This document shows, piece by piece, positions 20,638 to 32,461 of a stretch of 64,000 nt of DNA (the stretch's first letter is position 1; every line of letters starts with the position of its first letter). The DNA comes from Coix lacryma-jobi var. lacryma-jobi. Lineage: Eukaryota; Streptophyta; Magnoliopsida; Poales; Poaceae. The notes below the pieces were generated by a model. That model was not told where the DNA came from and searched no databases. It saw nothing but the letters and a program-made list of their open reading frames with translations. The stretch is from positions 106,038,660-106,102,659 of the forward strand of contig CM019824.1 in the NCBI GenBank assembly GCA_009763385.1, in the 5' to 3' direction. Both the position numbers and the translations under genes were made by a program.

Positions 20638-23600
20638 GCCCTCCCCTCCTTAAAAAAATCTTGTCCCGAGATTTGGGTTACTAACCAGTCTTTATAAAAT
20701 TGTGGATATACTTCCTTTAGATAGTCTTCCGTTTCCCAAGTGGCATCTCGGTCGTCTTGCTCACTCCAAGATACCTTATATTGCTTCACGACTCTTCCGC
20801 GAGTTACTCTTTCTTTCTCATCGAGCACTCGATAAGGCTTCACCGAGTAGGTGAGGTCGGATTGCAACTTAATATTGGCTGGTTGCACTTCTTCTTCGGA
20901 ACTCGAAGATATTTCTTAGTTGTGACACATGGAATACAGGGAATATAGCTTTCAAATGTTCGGGTAATTGCAGTTGATAAGCTACTTCTCCTCTCCTTTC
21001 CATTATCCTGTATGGTCCCACAAATCTTGGTGCTAGCTTCCTTTTTACACCAAAACGTTTAACACCTTTCATGGGTGATACCTTTAGATACACATAGTCA
21101 CCTACATTGAATTCGAGCGGTTTCCTTCTCTTGTCGGCATAGCTCTTCTGTCGAGACTGTGCAGCTGCTATGTGTTGTTGGATTATTCTAACTTGTTCTT
21201 CTGCTTCATTAACAAAGTCAATTCCATAGTAACGACGCTCTCCCGGTTCAACCCAATTTACCGGTAGTGTTCTACATCTTCTGCCATACAGAGCTTCGAA
21301 AGGTGCCATCCGAATGCTTTCTTGATAACTATTGTTATAAGCAAATTCTGCTAATGGCAACCACTTCTCCCAAGATCCCTTTGCTGAAATCACACAGGCT
21401 CTTAACATATCCTCTAATACTTGGTTTACTCTTTCAGTTTGTCCTGATGTCTGAGGATGGTAAGCTGAGCTATGGATTAGCTTAGTACCTAACTCTTTTT
21501 GCAGTTTCTCCCAGAATGGTGCAGTAAACTGCGTTCCACGATCCGAAACTATGACCTTGGGTATACCATGTAATCAGGACAATTTGACTAATATAGATCT
21601 CTGCATAGTCCTGGTGCTCGATAACAGGTTTTAACTGGTATGAAATGAGCGGTCTTGGTGAGACGAATCAATTATCACCCAAATCGAATCATTTCCTTTA
21701 TGGGTGGTTGGCAAACCGGTGATAAAATCCATACCTATTTCTTCCCATTTCCACTCGGGTATTGGTAGCGGTTGGAGTGTTCTGGCTGGCTTCAGATGAA
21801 TAGCTTTCACTCGGCAAAATGTGTCGCATCTGGCTACATATGCGGCAATTTCTTTCTTCATTTTGGTCCACCAAAATCTTGGACGCAAATCTTGATACAT
21901 TTTAGTGCTCCCCGGATGAAGAGATAACTTAGAGAGATGGGCCTCATCCATAATCCGGTTTTTGAGTTCTCTGTTCTTGGGTACCACTAAGCGCTGGTCA
22001 AACCATAACACTCCTTTATCATCCATTCGGAAATGCTTTACTGGCTCAGTAGCAATTTTCAGCCTCTCTTTAATATGATAAATTCCCTTATCTGTTTTCT
22101 GCTCTTCAAGTATCTGATTAACCAGAGTGCTCTGTAGTTCAATGTGATGTAGAATTACAGGGTGTACAAGATTAAACTCGTCTTCCGACCAGTAACCTCA
22201 AGTTGTTGCAGTGTGATTTCCGACTCAGAGCATCGGCAACCACATTTGCTTTTCCTGGGTGATAATGTATCTGCAGATTGTAATCCTTGATTAACTCAAG
22301 CCATCTTCTCTGCCTCATATTCAGCTCCGGTTGAGTGAAGATATACTTGAGACTCTTATGATCGGTGTACATGTTGCAGACATTTCCAAGCAAATAGTGC
22401 CTCCAAATTTTCAGAGCGTGCACCACAGTAGCTAATTCCAAATCATGCGTAGGATAATTTACCTCATGTTTTCTTAACTGACGTGAAGCATAAGCAATCA
22501 CCCTGCCTTCTTGCATAAGAACACAGCCTAAGCCAACCTTCGATGCGTCGCAAAAGACATCAAACGGCTTCTCAATATCGAGTTGAGCTAAGACAGGAGC
22601 TGTGGTCAACAGTTTCCGCAAGGTACGAAAAGCTGTTTCACACTCCTCTGTCCACTCAAACTTTTGGTCCTTCTGTAACAAGCTTGTCATTGGTTTTGCA
22701 ATCTTAGAGAAGTCAGGAATGAATCGGCGATAATATCCTGCTAAACCGAGAAAACTCCGGATTTCACCAACTGAAGTTGGAGCTTCCCAATCCATTACTT
22801 CTTGGACCTTACTAGGATCTACAGAAATTCCTTCTTCTGACAGAATGTGACCAAGAAATTGTACTTGCTTCAACCAAAACTCACATTTGCTAAACTTGGC
22901 ATAAAGTTTATGCTCTCGTAGCCTCATCAAAACAATCCTCAAATGTTCCGCGTGATTATCTGGGTTCTCCGAGTATACCAAAATGTCATCAATGAACACC
23001 ACTACAAACTTATCCAGCTCTAGCATGAACACCGAGTTCATCAAACTCATAAAGTAAGCTGGAGCATTTGTCAATCCAAAAGACATGACCAAATACTCAT
23101 ACAGCCCATATCTGGTGGAAAAAGCAGTCTTTGGAATATCTTGTGGCCTAATCCTGATCTGGTGATAACCTGATCTCAAATCGATCTTGGAAAATACCTT
23201 GGCTCTGGATAACTGATCAAACAAAATGTCTATCCGTGGCAACGGATACTTATTTTTAACGGTCACGGCATTGAGTGGTCGATAATCCACACACATCCGT
23301 AGAGACTTGTCCTTCTTTTTGACAAATAATGCGGGACATCCCCATTCCGACACACTAGGTTGAATAAATCCCTTATCCAAAAGCTCCTTAATCTGTGTTT
23401 TGAGTTCAGCTAACTCGTTGGGCGGCATACGATAAGGTCTTCTCGAGATCGGTGCAGTTCCAGGTAACAGCTCAATGGCAAACTCCACTGCCCGCTTGGG
23501 CGGTAAACCCGGCAATTCATCAGGAAAGACATCTGGAAAATCCCGAACAACTAGAATTTTTGACAGGTCTTCTATAGATAAGGTGCAAGATAGGTCGACA

Positions 23601-23896
23601 AAATCAGCACCTCGAGGAAGAGAGATGCGTAACTTTGTGTTGGTCCTTTTATCAGACAAGGTAAGAGTTCTATTTGCAGTGTCTAACACCGCATTCCATA
23701 TACTCATCCAACTCATACCTAGGACTACATCCATACTGAGTCCTGGCAAAACTACTAAATTGGCTCCAAATTTGTGCCCTCCAATGTCGATGGTTGCATT
23801 ACAAACCATCTGCCTAGATAACACACTACTCCCCACGGAGCTTACTCGAAACCCATAATCCATTTCAGGACACCTCTTGATTATGCTTTTGTGCAA
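20607..23896 (-). pseudogene. H pol: RT, RNase H, integrase, chromodomain (frameshifted)
   Basis: 23896-22172 is one open stretch: end of protease (VVLGMSWMS), RT with SKIDLRSGYHQIRI and FIDDILVYS, RNase H with VFCDASKVGLG, LELATVVHALK, TDHKSLKYIF and ADALSRK. Frameshifts follow. 22026-21631 holds the integrase zinc finger (LHPG…CDTFC) and first Asp (GMDFITGLP). The region to 21410 is broken several times. 21408-20869 has LAEFAYNNSYQ and the GPY/F motif (FVGPYRI). 20888-20607 is a chromodomain: YRVLDEKE, QYKVSW, DATWETEDYL. The frame runs through the polypurine tract and ends 31 bases inside the LTR. Of the three aromatic cage positions only the Trp of KVSW is clear. A decayed copy. Confidence 0.93.
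20638..20651 (-). other. H polypurine tract
   Basis: Minus-strand AAGGAGGGGAGGGC abuts the 3' LTR start TGTAACAC. It lies inside the end of the chromodomain frame. Confidence 0.85.
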
Positions 23897-25058
23897 ATGC
23901 TTTGCTCATGAACGAATGTGACGATCCAGTATCAAATAAAACAACTGCAGGATGATGGTTAACAAGACACATACCGGCAGTCACGGGCTCTCCTGCACGA
24001 GCTTCTTCAGCAGTCAGGTTATGCAGACGCGCTGGATAATTAGTCTGCTGCTTCTTCGGATGTGGACAATATCTTGCAAAGTGCCCTTCTTGGTTGCAAT
24101 TGTAACACGACCCACGAACTGAAGGTTTTCCTCCGGTCGAGCTGCCCTGACCTCCATGAGCTTGACTAGCAGCTACTTTGTATGGCCTCTGATTACGCTG
24201 AGCTTGTGGCTGATTCTTCTTTTGCGGTGGCCTGAAACGTGCCCCCGACGCTGGTGGTCGATACTGGTTACGCTGAGCTGGTGGTCCTCTAGGTTGGGAC
24301 GGTCCTGAATCAAAGGTCCTCTTCCGGGCCTTACTTGCAGCATGCTTGTTGTTGTGACCCTCTTGAATCAGGCAGTCACTTATGAAGTCATTGAAGACGG
24401 TACGAGAAGATGTACCCACTGACTTTCCCATTTTAGTGTTCAAGCCTCTCTTGAAACTAGCAATCTTCTTAGCATCTGTGTCGACGAAGTCTGGAACATA
24501 TCGAGACAGCGAGTTGAACAAGTGATGATATTCCGTGACAGACCAGGTTCCTTGGGTTAGATTCATAAACTCTGCCACCTTCATCTGGGTCAAGCCTGGC
24601 GGAATGTAATGTCCTCGAACAGCATCCGTGAATACCCTCTAGGTGATAGGAACATTGGCAGGATAGGTGGTACGATGATGTCCCCACCAAATCCCGGCTG
24701 GTCCCTGCAACTGATGCGCAGCATATTCTGCCTTCAACTCCTCTGTAAGCCTGAGTAGTCGAAACTTCTGCTCCATTGTATGCCACCACTCTTCTGCTTC
24801 TAGAGGTTCTGTGGCTTCCTTGAAAATTGGCGGCCTTGTGTCCAGAAAATCCTTGAACGAGCTGTACTGATTCGGCTCCGGGCGTTGATGGCCATGCGCC
24901 AAATTCTCTAGCAGAAGCGCCTCTATGTTGCGTTGACTTCCAAGAAATTGAGAAAAAAGCTGCTCAGCCGTCGGTGGTGGAGGAGGCGGTGGATAGCGGT
25001 TCTCCCTGCTATCATCATTACCCCCACTACCACCTGCTCCACTGCGAGTCATCGTCAT
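23865..25058 (-). pseudogene. H gag and protease, one stop
   Basis: ATG at 25058 (MTMTRSGAGGSGG) directly follows GCATGCAG, an acceptor-like sequence. A proline run (PPPPPPP) precedes the capsid region with EAEEWWHTMEQKFRLL. TAG at 24639-24641 replaces the codon before RVFTDAV, probably Trp TGG. The same frame continues LTQGTWSVTEYHHLFNSLSR, a zinc knuckle CYNCNQEGHFARYC, and the protease active site LFDTGSSHSF. It ends by a one-base shift near 23880, after which 23896 takes over. Confidence 0.9.
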
Positions 25059-25400
25059 CTGCATGCAGTGATAGCAATATTTATTACATGACATTGCCAT
25101 TATTGTGGAGAATAATAAATCATGCCAACGGAAATTATTCGGAAAACGAATTCGCCAAACAATTGCAGAGGCATAATAAATCTCGATCCACATCGCATCA
25201 TCACATAATGAGATTGCTTAATACATATCATGCAACAGTCAACATAAAACATCCATAGGTGCCCATACATACGGGACTTTCAAAGGTTTTGCACCACACG
25301 CGCACAGGTCCATCACACAACCTTACATCCACACGATAACCCCAAAAGATCAGGCGCTAGGACATGAGACAAGATCACTACTGCGCTAGCACTAACTAGT

Positions 25401-26435
25401 CTACTCCCTAATGGCACCATCGTCATCATCGTCGTTGTCATCATCATCACTCGAGATGTTCGAAGAACCACTGGACGAAGCATGAGAATCCGGGTCCTCC
25501 TGAGGAAGGATAGGGTTCCTCTCGTTCTCACGGCGATGAATCTCCTCATGCAGGCGGTCATTGTAGTCCTGGAGATGATGAAGTTGCAGCTCCAAATCTC
25601 CCACCTGTAGCCTGAGAAGCCTGTTCTGCTCAGTCGCGCGCATACCCTCGAGACAAACACTACGTAGCGACTCCTCAGTCTCGGCCATGATGGTGGATAA
25701 GAAAGTCGTCATACCCTGCTGGTCACTAAGCTGCTGTGCCGTCTCCTGCTCCCTCTGACGAGCCTGGTCTCTCTCAACGGTCATGTGAGCTAGCTGAGTG
25801 GTAAGAAGGTCGACCTCTGTAGCATGCGCCTCCTGACCCTGGTGATGTGCAGCTATCTCCTCACTGAGGATGTGGTCCAGGTGGTCGTAGCTACGTGATA
25901 GACACCCGTAGGTAGCCATGAGTGCAGCCATCGCACTCCCAGCTGGCCCTAGCGCAGTGCTCACGCTCTGAAGAACTGGTCCCCAACACAGTGGCACCCG
26001 GCTGACGCCACACTGACTGGTACGGATCTGCTGTAGGGAAGACACCGGCTGTGGCCTGGGCAACTACCTCTGGATGATCCTCCATGATGTCCCGAAGAAC
26101 AGTGTAAGCAACCTGGTTAGCTCCATCCCAAGGAGTCCTGCCCTGAAGAGCAAACACCCTGCAGGCACCACACATGATCCTGCGGATCACGGCTGGGCAC
26201 GTCCACCTCAACTGTGTACATGTAGCGATCCTCTGAAAACTGAACTCGATGCCACTCATATTGCGGCTCCTGGCCCTCCTAGGTATCCGACTAAGTGCAG
26301 CACCCTCCACAAAAGAGTAGGCATGCCGAACTCCTCCAGAAAATCCTCTGACCCCTCGGCTGTCCAGGGTCCCAGCATATAATTGGGCCTCCTGCCTCCA
26401 GTCGACTTGCGGGCGGTACGCTTAGTGCGGGCCAT
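25401..26435 (-). pseudogene. H ORF0: extra ORF upstream of gag with histone-H3-like N-terminus
   Basis: ATG at 26435 opens MARTKRTARKSTGGRRP. Without the Met, 13 of 16 residues equal the histone H3 tail; differences are Q5R, K14R and A15R. K4, the A7-R8-K9-S10 context, T11 and G12-G13 are kept. Then comes NYMLGPWTAEGSEDFLEEFG, unlike any histone. The frame is broken: TGA at 26256-26258, then a short part in another frame (YEWHRVQFSEDRYMYTVEVD near 26250-26190). Next is CGACRVFALQGRTPWDGANQ and on to 25980. Last is the 26063-25401 frame with a strongly predicted coiled coil (TQLAHMTVERDQARQREQ) and an acidic end SDDDDNDDDDDG. About 340 residues if intact. It precedes gag by ~340 bases. I do not recognise the body. 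Confidence 0.75.
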
Positions 26436-27209
26436 CTGAAAGAAGTGTATCCACACAGTTTTTTTTAATTAGTTGAGAACAACTTTTATTTAAGAACAGG
26501 ACGGATAACGTAAGGAAGGAAGTAAGATTAATGCAAGATTATATGATCATGATGCATGCACGCAACGTACGTCCTCACTGACTATCACTCTAACGGCTAG
26601 ACGGTGGCATACAACGTTCACTCATAGCGTTAACTAGACGTACTATACGTTCGCAAGTTAGCGTACCTGCAGAAAATCATTTCAGCCCTGCCCACAGTAT
26701 GAATATCATGCATTGCTGAAATTAAATCTAATACTGTCTTAGGTGCACACCCAGTATACACGTAAGCAGTATATGCACCCATCAGAAAAGTATTACTCCC
26801 ACAATCAATACTTTCAGCATATACTTGTGTGTAACAGGTATACATGTCAGCATCATTCAAGCGCTCCCCTAGATCGGCGGTTGTCCAATCATGCTCTCAC
26901 AACTCACTTATTACCTTGGCGTAGAGGCAATTGATCCATATATTACTATTTCGAAGAATAGCACCCATACAATTTCACCATTGCCGTATGGACGACAGAA
27001 ATAACAGGATTTAAATATGATGCACAACCCCCAAGTTAGTACTTAAATAGCCACCTAGAAACCTACTGGGCATAAGGACTTGATCACTGGCACACCTTAG
27101 CTTAAATTCTTAAGATTTTCCAAATCTTAATATAACCATAAGTTGGCAAATACAGCTTTATTGTTTGCAAAAGACTATTTTGAAAATACACCTATGAACA
27201 GTAACACTG
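26436..27209 (-). other. H leader with possible introns
   Basis: No coding signal between primer site and ORF0. Candidate splice donors AAG|GTAATAAG (GT at 26914) and CAG|GTACGC (GT at 26666) precede CTTCTTTCAG, which ends exactly at the ORF0 ATG. Splicing is inferred only. Confidence 0.45.
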
Positions 27210-27227
27210 AACCATGCTCCGATGCCA
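27210..27227 (-). other. H primer-binding site
   Basis: Minus-strand TGGCATCGGAGCATGGTT, two bases after the 5' LTR end; initiator Met tRNA type (TGGTATCAGAGC) with two changes. Confidence 0.75.
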
Positions 27228-27229
27228 GC

Positions 27230-30200
27230 TGTAACAGAACCGACCAATTTGCACCAGATTAAGCACTGAAACCTCCGCTTAACGCAAAGATCCTCAAGTA
27301 CTTAAGCTCGTACAAACCCGGTAGTCCGGAAATCTCGAAGGATTTAAATCATTCAACAACATCCAGCCAAGATCGTACTAGTTCAGTGAACATGCTCACA
27401 GATTACCACACAGTTGCACATAGTTCAAATTACATCGGAGTTTAACAGTTATTACAAACCATAATTTAACAGAAGTAGCGGAAGCAACAAAGTCTTTAAA
27501 CATAAGTTTTGGATTGTTCAAAATACAGTGCCATCAATTGACCTAGGTCCGCAAAAGCAACAGATGAGATAAGTGGCGACCATGCCCTTGGTCTAGTCAT
27601 CGCCCGGGACGGGATACAGACAGTTCTCGCAATAGTCGTAGAAGCATTGCCCATCTGCAACAACAAAGGGATAGCACCCTGAGTACGAGAAGGTACTCAG
27701 CTAGACTTACCCGTCCAAAAACCAGAAATAACTGACACCAAGGAGTATGCAAGGCTGTATCTGGGGTTGGCCATACCTACCTTTGTGCGCAAAAGTATTT
27801 TATTATTAGATAATCATCTTTTGAGGGTAAGCAGTCAATTTTATGTAATCAACCTGATTAACTAGATTTGCACCTGATCTAGAGCAAACACTTGACTACT
27901 TAATCAGACAAGAGTGACTATTTCATCAATAGCCTTTCAGATTCAACATCATAACCATCATTAATTCATAAGTTACTACGGTAACACATGCTCAGTCAAG
28001 TTACTCACTAACCAGGAGCGATGGCGATTATAATCGATTCCTACCAGCTGGGGATAAAATGTCGCACACTCGCCCGATCACACCTTGCCAGGCGGCCGTT
28101 GGCGACCAATTCAGGAGGTTCAAGAACCCAATTCGCGGGACGGCCATGGGCCCTTCTACACCGGGGGTTATCTCAATGCCAGGTCGCTCAAGCTATTAAC
28201 TGCCCACGGTCATGCCAGGTCGATCAGGCCTTGCCTGCCCTCGGACCATGCCAGGTCGATCAGAATAGTTGCCCACGGTACATATAAGGCCCTGGGTGTT
28301 AGGCGTCAACATCTCCATCACCGGCTCGAAAAACCTTACTCGGCTTCACGGGAGGTACCCGCACCTGCTCCGTTAAGTGATTGACGCGTTCAAAATGACT
28401 GAGGTGTGCCTTCGTCAGGGTCCTAATCGACACAGACGGGAGACTACTAGCACACAAAACCCATGTCCTGCTGCTCCTACATCCCGCCCAGGTCTCAATT
28501 TAATTATCACTTGGTTATCTCCATGATAGCACCAGGCTAAACATGATCAGTATCCACCTATATGCGGGAGACAGGAAATCACCCGACTTTTACCGGTCTA
28601 GGCAGGGCTAAGCATAAACGAACCTAGACTTAACAGGGATAACAAGATATAATTGCAGGTGGACAAGGATAAGTAAATAATGCATCAACAGGTATCACTC
28701 AACTCCTATAACCTAATGCAACAATCATATCAGGTTAATTGTAAAGCATTTGCAAACCGTAGGAGTTAAAAATGCTCCGGGGCTTGCCTCGCTCAAAGTC
28801 TGAAGGGCGGTGATCGCGGCACTCCGGCAGCTCTTCAACGTCTCCTCCTGGGATCTTCTCTTCCGGCGTCTCCTCCTGGTACTGCTCCTCGAGTGACGGA
28901 TCCTGAACTTCCACTACCGACCCTGCATGATGCATGACATGCATAAATAACACGAATGCACGGGGGATGCATGGTGATGCAATATGGAACAAGGCATTTC
29001 AGGAGATAAGCACATGTCATCTACTGCTACTCAACTGCTTAACCTCCTATGTTCAACTTGTTAAGCTATGTTGTCACCACATCAAAGTATACTTAATGAG
29101 TTTATTACCCTCTAATTACTTGCTGAAATAAATCTAATTAAACTAGCCTATAACAGCAACCCATTCTAGACTGCTTCAGAAAAATCTACAAAAATTACTG
29201 GAAGTTAACAATGGGTAATCTAGTCCCTGGTCCAAATTTCACCCCATTTGGACTTAAACTCCATCTCTATGAAAAAGACAAATTCTATCATGGAAAGGTG
29301 CTTTGAACTACACACCCTAGCAAAAAGTGTCAAACAACAGATTTCTCATTTTTCTACTGAACTTTCTAGCACAAGAGCAGTGTGCATAAATTCTCAGGTT
29401 CATATTCCCCATATTTTAATTACTACAAAATAAACAAGGAAACAACATTTAACCATTTTAAAAGCTACTGCTAAAATAATTCACAGAACAACCTTATATT
29501 ATATTTTTCCCTGAAACTATACATCCATACAAATCTAACAAAACTGGAATCACATTTTTCTGACTTATACACAATTAGTTATGCATTTTCTAACTTAACA
29601 GCAACTTCCCAATTTAAATTAATCTACACATAAAAGTATCACTAAAAATGCATTCAACATTTTTCATAGATAGATCTAAACATGCTTGACCTAACAAAAT
29701 TTGTTTCGCAGGATTTGGACTTAAAATGAGCCTTGTAGGACTTTTTGAAGCCTTTACATAATTCTGCAACAACAAACTAAAAGAAAACTCAATCCTACAC
29801 GCGACGGACACCCTACTTAACTCAGCCGAGGCTCGAGGCAAACGCTCGGCACACTCGACTCGACTCAGGCCGAGGCTCGAGGCAACGCTCGGCACACTCG
29901 GCTCGACTCGGCCGAGGCTCGAGGCAACAGCTAGGCACACTCGGCTTTCCGAGGCCTAATGTACCCAGGTTTTCCCTTTTTCTCTCTCACACTCTCATCT
30001 TTGCCTCTGCCGGCGAGGCCCACTGGTCAGGCGACCAAGTTACTAGGCGAGGCTAGGCTCGGCGGTCAACAGCGGAGTTTGGCGCCGTGGTCGTTGACTG
30101 GCCCTAGCTCGTCGGCGGCGAGGCTTCCGGTGACGCCGAGACCATCACTGGATGCGGGTTTGCTAGGCGAACACGACTGACTGACTTGCTGAGCCAGAGG

Positions 30201-31535
30201 GATACTGGAGCAAGCTCGACGGCAGCCATGGCGGAGCGGCGGCTCTGCGACGCGACGACAAAACTCTTCCCGGCGAGCTTGAGGCTCAGCGAGACTAACA
30301 CTAGCCTAAGCAAGTCCTAAGCGACCTATTGGGGCGACTTTCGAGCCTCGGCATCCCCGGCATTGCCCGGAGCGATGCACGGCGGCAGTCCAAGGCGGAC
30401 ATGGCGGCGACATGGCTCGGTTCCGGCTGAAACATGGCGAAGAGAGGTCTCCATCGATACCTAAGGAACTTCAGCGGTAGAGAAGACTAGAACATGGCTC
30501 GGTTTGGGATAGCTTGGCCGGAGACGGTCGGTTCACGTGAAGGTCACTGTGGCGGCCATGGCGAGAACCCGAGGATAGCACTCGACGTCCTGCCTGCTAG
30601 AGAGGGAAAGAGGGGAAACCAACCCTGGCAGGTGAAAGAGGAGGTCAAGACGGAGAGGATGGCGGGAGGAATCGGGCGGCGGTGCGGTGAGTAGCGAGTA
30701 ATCGCTCGCCGGAGTTCGGCGGGCGGCCGCGGCGTGGAGCTCTGGTGAAGATGGAGTGGAGTGGAGCGAGGGAGAGAGTGAGCGATGAATGCTCTTCTGG
30801 CTTGCAAGCTCAAGGCGGAGCGAAGGCAAAAGGAACGAAGGGCTGGGTGCATTGCACCTGGCCAGTTCCCGTCGGGGAGGAGCTCCCGACCGGACGCGGC
30901 GGCGTCAGGCATCGCGCTCCACGCGGCGAGCAAGCACCGAGCACCAGGGCGACGTGGCGAGCTTGGGCGCAAACCACGGGCGGCGATGACGGTGGTTTGG
31001 CCGGCCGGCGAGGCGGTCTCGCGGCGGCGGGCGGTTTCGGTCGGCGCGGAGGGAGCGGCGTGCATACGGGAAGAAGAAGGAGAGGCTGACAGGCCGGGCC
31101 CACTAGGGTTAAACTAATGAGGTTTGGTTAAAAACTTTGATGCTCCATAACTTCCAAACTAAGCCGAATTAGGAAAAGGTCCTAAAAGCAAAGTTGCTTA
31201 GAATTTTGTAAGGAACAAATCATCTTTAAGGCTCGAGTCCAAATTCTGCATAGAAAAAGAAATTTACTTCTAATCCAGTTTTCTAATCCAAGAAATCACA
31301 TTTTAACAACTTTTTCCGAGAAAGTGCTTCTAAACAAAGTTGCTCCTTTCATCAAGATCTACAACTTTGTTTTAAGGCACTAAGTCAGAAACAGAAAGCA
31401 AAACAAGGTTACACTAGAGACTATGCAAGGACTTAAGCACTTATTCAAACATATGTATATGAAATGATGAGATGCTATGCTTATGCTAGGACAAATTATG
31501 CAGTTTAAGGAATGCTTAACACCGAGGGTGTTACA
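27230..31535 (-). repeat. 5' LTR of H
   Basis: TGTAACAGAACC… to …GGGTGTTACA on the plus strand, the partner of 16337-20637. It is flanked on the right by the target duplication CTCGT at 31536-31540. Confidence 0.93.
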
Positions 31536-32461
31536 CTCGTTTCCTCAAAACATCCAAATACACAGATGTATGATTCCCGTCTCTGCGGATCGCTTGCAGC
31601 GAGGTATGATTAGAACCTAAGCGAGGGCTAGAGAGAGAGTGCTCAGGAACAAATGACTGCAAGGATAGGGAGAGAGGAGGGGTGCCTCTCTTATTTATAG
31701 CCTAATACAATAATCCCCTTTCTACCCCTAGATACAAGAGCGAAGCGGCCAACCCTAGGGGTATCCCGGTTCAACTCTGCTGATAGTTGATCTGACGGCC
31801 ACGCGCCTTCCTCACCTTTAGCTTCGCCTCGACGCAAGCCTCAGGATGCCGCCACGTGCCGCCCAGTCGACCACCGCGCCTTCCTCGTGCATAGCCTCGC
31901 CTCCGTGCCAGCCTCTCCACGCCGCCATGCGTCGACCGTCCTTTTTGCGGACCTCCCCCTGGTTTTGAGGCCAAAACCCGGAAACCTGGGCCTTCCCCCG
32001 GTTTTGAGGCTGAAACCGGGAAACCTGTCCTCCAGCTGAGTTTTGTGGCCCAAACTCAGAAACCCGTGCGCCCAGGTTTTGAGGCCCAAACCTGGAAACC
32101 GTCCATGCCGAGTTTTGAGGCCCAAACTCGGAAACCGGCCACCCCGAGTTTTGAGGCCCAAACTCGGAAACCGTCGATGATAGCTTTTCGAGGCTCAGCT
32201 ACCGAACCCGTGCCGTAGACGGGATGTGGTTCGCACACCCCGAGTTCCAGCACCGATGCCGGAGCATGACCAGCCTCCACGCGGGGCACAGTGCATTCGC
32301 CATCCTTCTCGGCCTCCCGCCAAGTGTCACGACGCCATCACCTTCCTCTCGACTCGGCCGATGCACCGCACATCCCCATGTACTCTTGCTTGTCAACGCC
32401 ACGTGCCAGCTACCTCAGCTGGTCCTCAGTTCTCCCGGTCCGTCGGTCCAAGCTCCATGTC
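31536..32461 (-). repeat. Sire2 3' LTR, second part, truncated
   Basis: Continues the LTR after H. The TATA box lies near 31692 (plus TTATTTATAG) and the hairpin array at 31960-32175. Similarity to the 5' LTR stops at 32461 (GCTCCATGTC). The last ~190 bp of U3 and the polypurine tract are gone. The junction carries a second copy of TCTTGCTTGTCAAC, also found at 32386. Confidence 0.8.

Larger units (their letters stand above)
16337..31535 (-). mobile_element. H: Tekay/Del-type chromovirus (Ty3/gypsy), complete
   Basis: Two LTRs of 4301 and 4306 bp, both TGTAACA…TGTTACA, flanked by CTCGT at 16332-16336 and 31536-31540. In the minus direction the order is 5' LTR, Met-tRNA primer site, long leader, extra ORF with histone-H3-like start, gag, protease, RT, RNase H, integrase with chromodomain, polypurine tract, 3' LTR. 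A chromodomain after integrase and LTRs above 4 kb fit the Tekay (Del) lineage. LTRs differ by roughly 1-2% by eye, so the insertion is recent. Even so gag-pol has several frameshifts, so the copy was probably mobilised by proteins supplied by others. Confidence 0.93.

Noticed and set aside
26385..26435. A genuine host histone H3 gene or a captured H3 gene
   Set aside because: Only the first ~17 residues match; the conserved H3 core is absent, and the frame continues into an unrelated protein inside the retrotransposon leader.
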